A stretch of DNA of 64,000 nucleotides, taken from Sphingopyxis sp. YR583. GTDB lineage: Bacteria; Pseudomonadota; Alphaproteobacteria; Sphingomonadales; Sphingomonadaceae. Where the stretch lies: contig NZ_FNWK01000001.1 in NCBI RefSeq assembly GCF_900108295.1, forward strand, positions 868,001 through 932,000, read 5' to 3'. The position numbers and the translations under genes are program-made. The notes under the pieces are model-generated. The model had not been told where the DNA came from. It worked only from the letters and a program-made list of their open reading frames with translations, and ran no database searches. This document shows positions 62,223 through 64,000 of the stretch, one piece after another; position 1 is the stretch's first letter, and the number at the start of each line of letters is the position of its first letter.

Positions 62223-63137
62223 ATGGAATTCGCACTTGCACTGGTGGTTCTGGCGCTGGTGTTCCTGCTATGGGCGCTGACGCCCGTCCGGCAAGGCTAT
62301 GCCTATACGATCGAACGTTTCGGTCGCTTTACGCACACCGCGCAGCCGGGGCTCAATTTCATCATGCCGATCTTCGACCGTGTCGGTCGCAAGGTGAACA
62401 TGATGGAACAGGTGCTCGACATTCCGGGTCAGGAAATCATCACCAAGGACAATGCGATGGTCGCCGTCGACGGCGTCGTCTTTTTCCAGGTGCTCGACGC
62501 CGCAAAGGCCGCTTATGAAGTCAGCGACCTCTATCTCGCGATCATGAACCTGACGACGACGAACCTGCGCACCGTGATGGGATCGATGGATCTCGACGAG
62601 ACGCTGTCGAAGCGTGACGAGATCAACACCCGCCTGCTGCACGTCGTCGACGATGCGACGACGCCGTGGGGCGTCAAGATCACCCGCGTCGAGATCAAGG
62701 ACATCCGCCCGCCCGCCGACATTTCGAACGCGATGGCGCGCCAGATGAAGGCCGAGCGCGAAAAGCGCGCCAACATCCTCGAGGCCGAGGGCATGCGCGC
62801 ATCGGAAATCCTGCGCGCCGAGGGTGAGAAGCAGGGCCAGATCCTCCAGGCCGAAGGGCGCCGCGAAGCCGCCTTCCGCGACGCCGAGGCGCGCGAGCGC
62901 GAGGCCGAGGCCGAAGCCAAGGCGACGCAGATGGTGTCGGACGCGATCGCCGGCGGCAATGCGCAGGCGATCAATTACTTCATCGCGCAGAAATATGTCG
63001 AAGCGGTCAGCCAGTTCGCGACCAGCCCGAATGCCAAGACGATCCTGTTCCCCGTCGAGGCGACGCAGCTCATCGGCACGCTCGGCGGCATCGGCGAACT
63101 TGCCAAGGACGCGCTGGAACGGAAGACGGGAGGCTGA
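62223..63137 (+). CDS. SPFH/band 7 membrane protein (QmcA/stomatin-like)
   Basis: The 304-aa protein has an N-terminal membrane anchor ([17 protein letters not shown]), an SPFH domain ([48 protein letters not shown]) and a long charged coiled coil ([20 protein letters not shown]). It forms ring-like membrane microdomain scaffolds. The NfeD gene follows 1 nt after the stop, the conserved partner pair. Confidence 0.92.
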   Translation: MEFALALVVLALVFLLWALTPVRQGYAYTIERFGRFTHTAQPGLNFIMPIFDRVGRKVNMMEQVLDIPGQEIITKDNAMVAVDGVVFFQVLDAAKAAYEVSDLYLAIMNLTTTNLRTVMGSMDLDETLSKRDEINTRLLHVVDDATTPWGVKITRVEIKDIRPPADISNAMARQMKAEREKRANILEAEGMRASEILRAEGEKQGQILQAEGRREAAFRDAEAREREAEAEAKATQMVSDAIAGGNAQAINYFIAQKYVEAVSQFATSPNAKTILFPVEATQLIGTLGGIGELAKDALERKTGG

Positions 63138-63138
63138 C

Positions 63139-63585
63139 ATGCCCGAATGGCTGACGAACATGGAACCCCATTGGGCGTGGCTGTCGCTCGGCGTGCTGCT
63201 CGCCGCTGCCGAGATCGTCGCACCGGGCTTTTTCCTGATCTGGCTGGGCGCGGCCGCGATCGCCACGGGCGCGATCGCCTGGGTCGTCCCGCTCAGCATC
63301 CCGGTGCAGCTCGGGGTCTTCGCCATCCTGTCGTTCATCGCGCTCTACGGCGCGCGCCGCTGGCTGAAAGCGAACCCGATCACCACCACCGACCCGCACC
63401 TCAACCAGCGCGGCGGCCGTCTGATCGGTGAAGTGCTGACGGTGACCAAGGCGATCGAGGATGGCCGCGGGCGCGCGAAGGTTGGTGACGGCGAATGGCC
63501 GGTGCGCGGGCCGGACGTCGCCGAAGGCAGCAAGGTCCGCGTCGTCAGCGCCGACGGCAGCGTGCTGGTGGTCGAGCCGGCCTAA
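63139..63585 (+). CDS. NfeD-family protein
   Basis: The 148-aa protein has three to four membrane helices (AWLSLGVLLAAAEIVAPGFFLIWLGAAAIATGAIA and others) and a C-terminal OB-fold (GGRLIGEVLTVTKAIEDGRGRAKVGDGEWPVRG). It is the short NfeD1b type, partner of SPFH proteins. It overlaps the convergent acetyltransferase gene with interlocked stops (63582-63585). Confidence 0.9.
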   Translation: MPEWLTNMEPHWAWLSLGVLLAAAEIVAPGFFLIWLGAAAIATGAIAWVVPLSIPVQLGVFAILSFIALYGARRWLKANPITTTDPHLNQRGGRLIGEVLTVTKAIEDGRGRAKVGDGEWPVRGPDVAEGSKVRVVSADGSVLVVEPA

Positions 63586-64000
63586 CCGCCCTTTGGTCGC
63601 GAATAGATCGCGACCACATGACCCAATGCGTCGCTCTCACCGATGCGGCGAAAGCCGAGCTTCGCCGACACGCGCTCCGACGCATCATTGCCGGGGTCGA
63701 TGATGCAGCGCACTTCAGTGGCATCGAGGTTCGCATCGGCCCAGCCCAGCGCGGCGCACATCGCCTCGGTCGCATAACCGGCACCCCAATGGTCGGCGTC
63801 GAACGCCCAGCCCGCCTCCGGAACCCCCTCGAGCTCTGGGATACCGCGGCCGAAATAGCTGAGCCCGCCCATGCCGACCAGCGCGTCGCTGTCCTTGTCG
63901 GCAAACACCCAATAGCCAAAGCCCATCACCGGCCACAGCCCCGCCGAGCCCAGAAACTTGCCCCAGCTTACGTCGGGCGCGCGCGGTTCGCCGCCGATGA
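63582..64000 (-). CDS. GNAT-family acetyltransferase, 3' part (runs off window)
   Basis: The reading frame is open from the TAG at 63582 to the window edge (139 codons); the true start lies beyond. It shows the RimJ-like pattern FGYWVFADKDSDALVGMGGL, GWAFDADHWGAGYATEAM and NDASERVSAKLGFRRIGESDALGH. An internal ATG at 63929 is not taken as the start because the frame upstream also matches the family (SWGKFLGSAGLWPVMGFG). The acceptor is unknown. Confidence 0.82.
   Translation of the reverse strand, partial: IGGEPRAPDVSWGKFLGSAGLWPVMGFGYWVFADKDSDALVGMGGLSYFGRGIPELEGVPEAGWAFDADHWGAGYATEAMCAALGWADANLDATEVRCIIDPGNDASERVSAKLGFRRIGESDALGHVVAIYSRPKGG

Overview
The window is 64 kb of GC-rich chromosome from an alphaproteobacterium, most likely a member of the Sphingomonadaceae (Sphingopyxis/Sphingomonas type). 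This placement is inferred from gene content: PhyR/NepR/EcfG general stress response (GSR) genes, class II DAHP synthase, a DUF1800/DUF1501 pair, a Coq4-type protein and compact operons with 4-nt ATGA/GTGA overlaps. I saw no rRNA, tRNA, CRISPR array, insertion sequence or phage gene. About 69 protein genes cover nearly all of the sequence; many much longer open frames lie antisense to them and are codon-bias shadows.

Layout. 1-4.3 kb: a DNA-repair operon on the minus strand (radical SAM DNA-repair protein, DUF4130-UdgX fusion, ligase-associated exonuclease, start of an ATP-dependent DNA ligase). 4.4-9.2 kb: a GSR locus with an HWE-type sensor kinase, phyR, nepR-ecfG and, divergently, a BLUF blue-light receptor gene followed by a second EcfG-like sigma factor. 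9.2-24.1 kb: ordinary metabolism, repair and envelope genes (PQQ sugar dehydrogenase, lipase-like hydrolase, Rrf2-methyltransferase operon, desaturase, DUF1800/DUF1501, xth, erpA, M23 peptidase, DUF455, bcp, glnE). 24.2-25.4 kb: a second phyR and a divergent, very short second nepR. 25.4-41.5 kb: tgt, then an 11-kb block (hemerythrin with an EcfG-type promoter, GGDEF-EAL-PilZ enzyme, and a chaperone-usher pilus cluster bracketed by two paralogous PilZ-XRE regulators), then queA, cyclophilin, coaD, ispA and xseB. The block appears to split an ancestral tgt-queA-cyclophilin-coaD cluster. 41.6-64 kb: housekeeping genes (purL, coq4-like, tusA, der, bamB, yfgM-like, panB, class II DAHP synthase, M28 peptidase, citE-like, SPFH/NfeD), a small XRE plus paired membrane-protein cassette, and a perfect 33-bp inverted repeat.

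How it works together. Two PhyR, two NepR and two EcfG-like genes lie within 20 kb. GGAAC-N16/17-CGTT-like boxes precede phyR1, nepR1-ecfG1, nepR2 and the hemerythrin gene, which suggests a duplicated, autoregulated partner-switching circuit. The BLUF gene offers a possible light input. In the pilus region the local c-di-GMP enzyme and two PilZ-XRE fusion proteins suggest c-di-GMP-controlled transcription of the pilus, with ATTAAC/GTTAAT half-site pairs upstream of both regulators and of the pilus operon as candidate operators.
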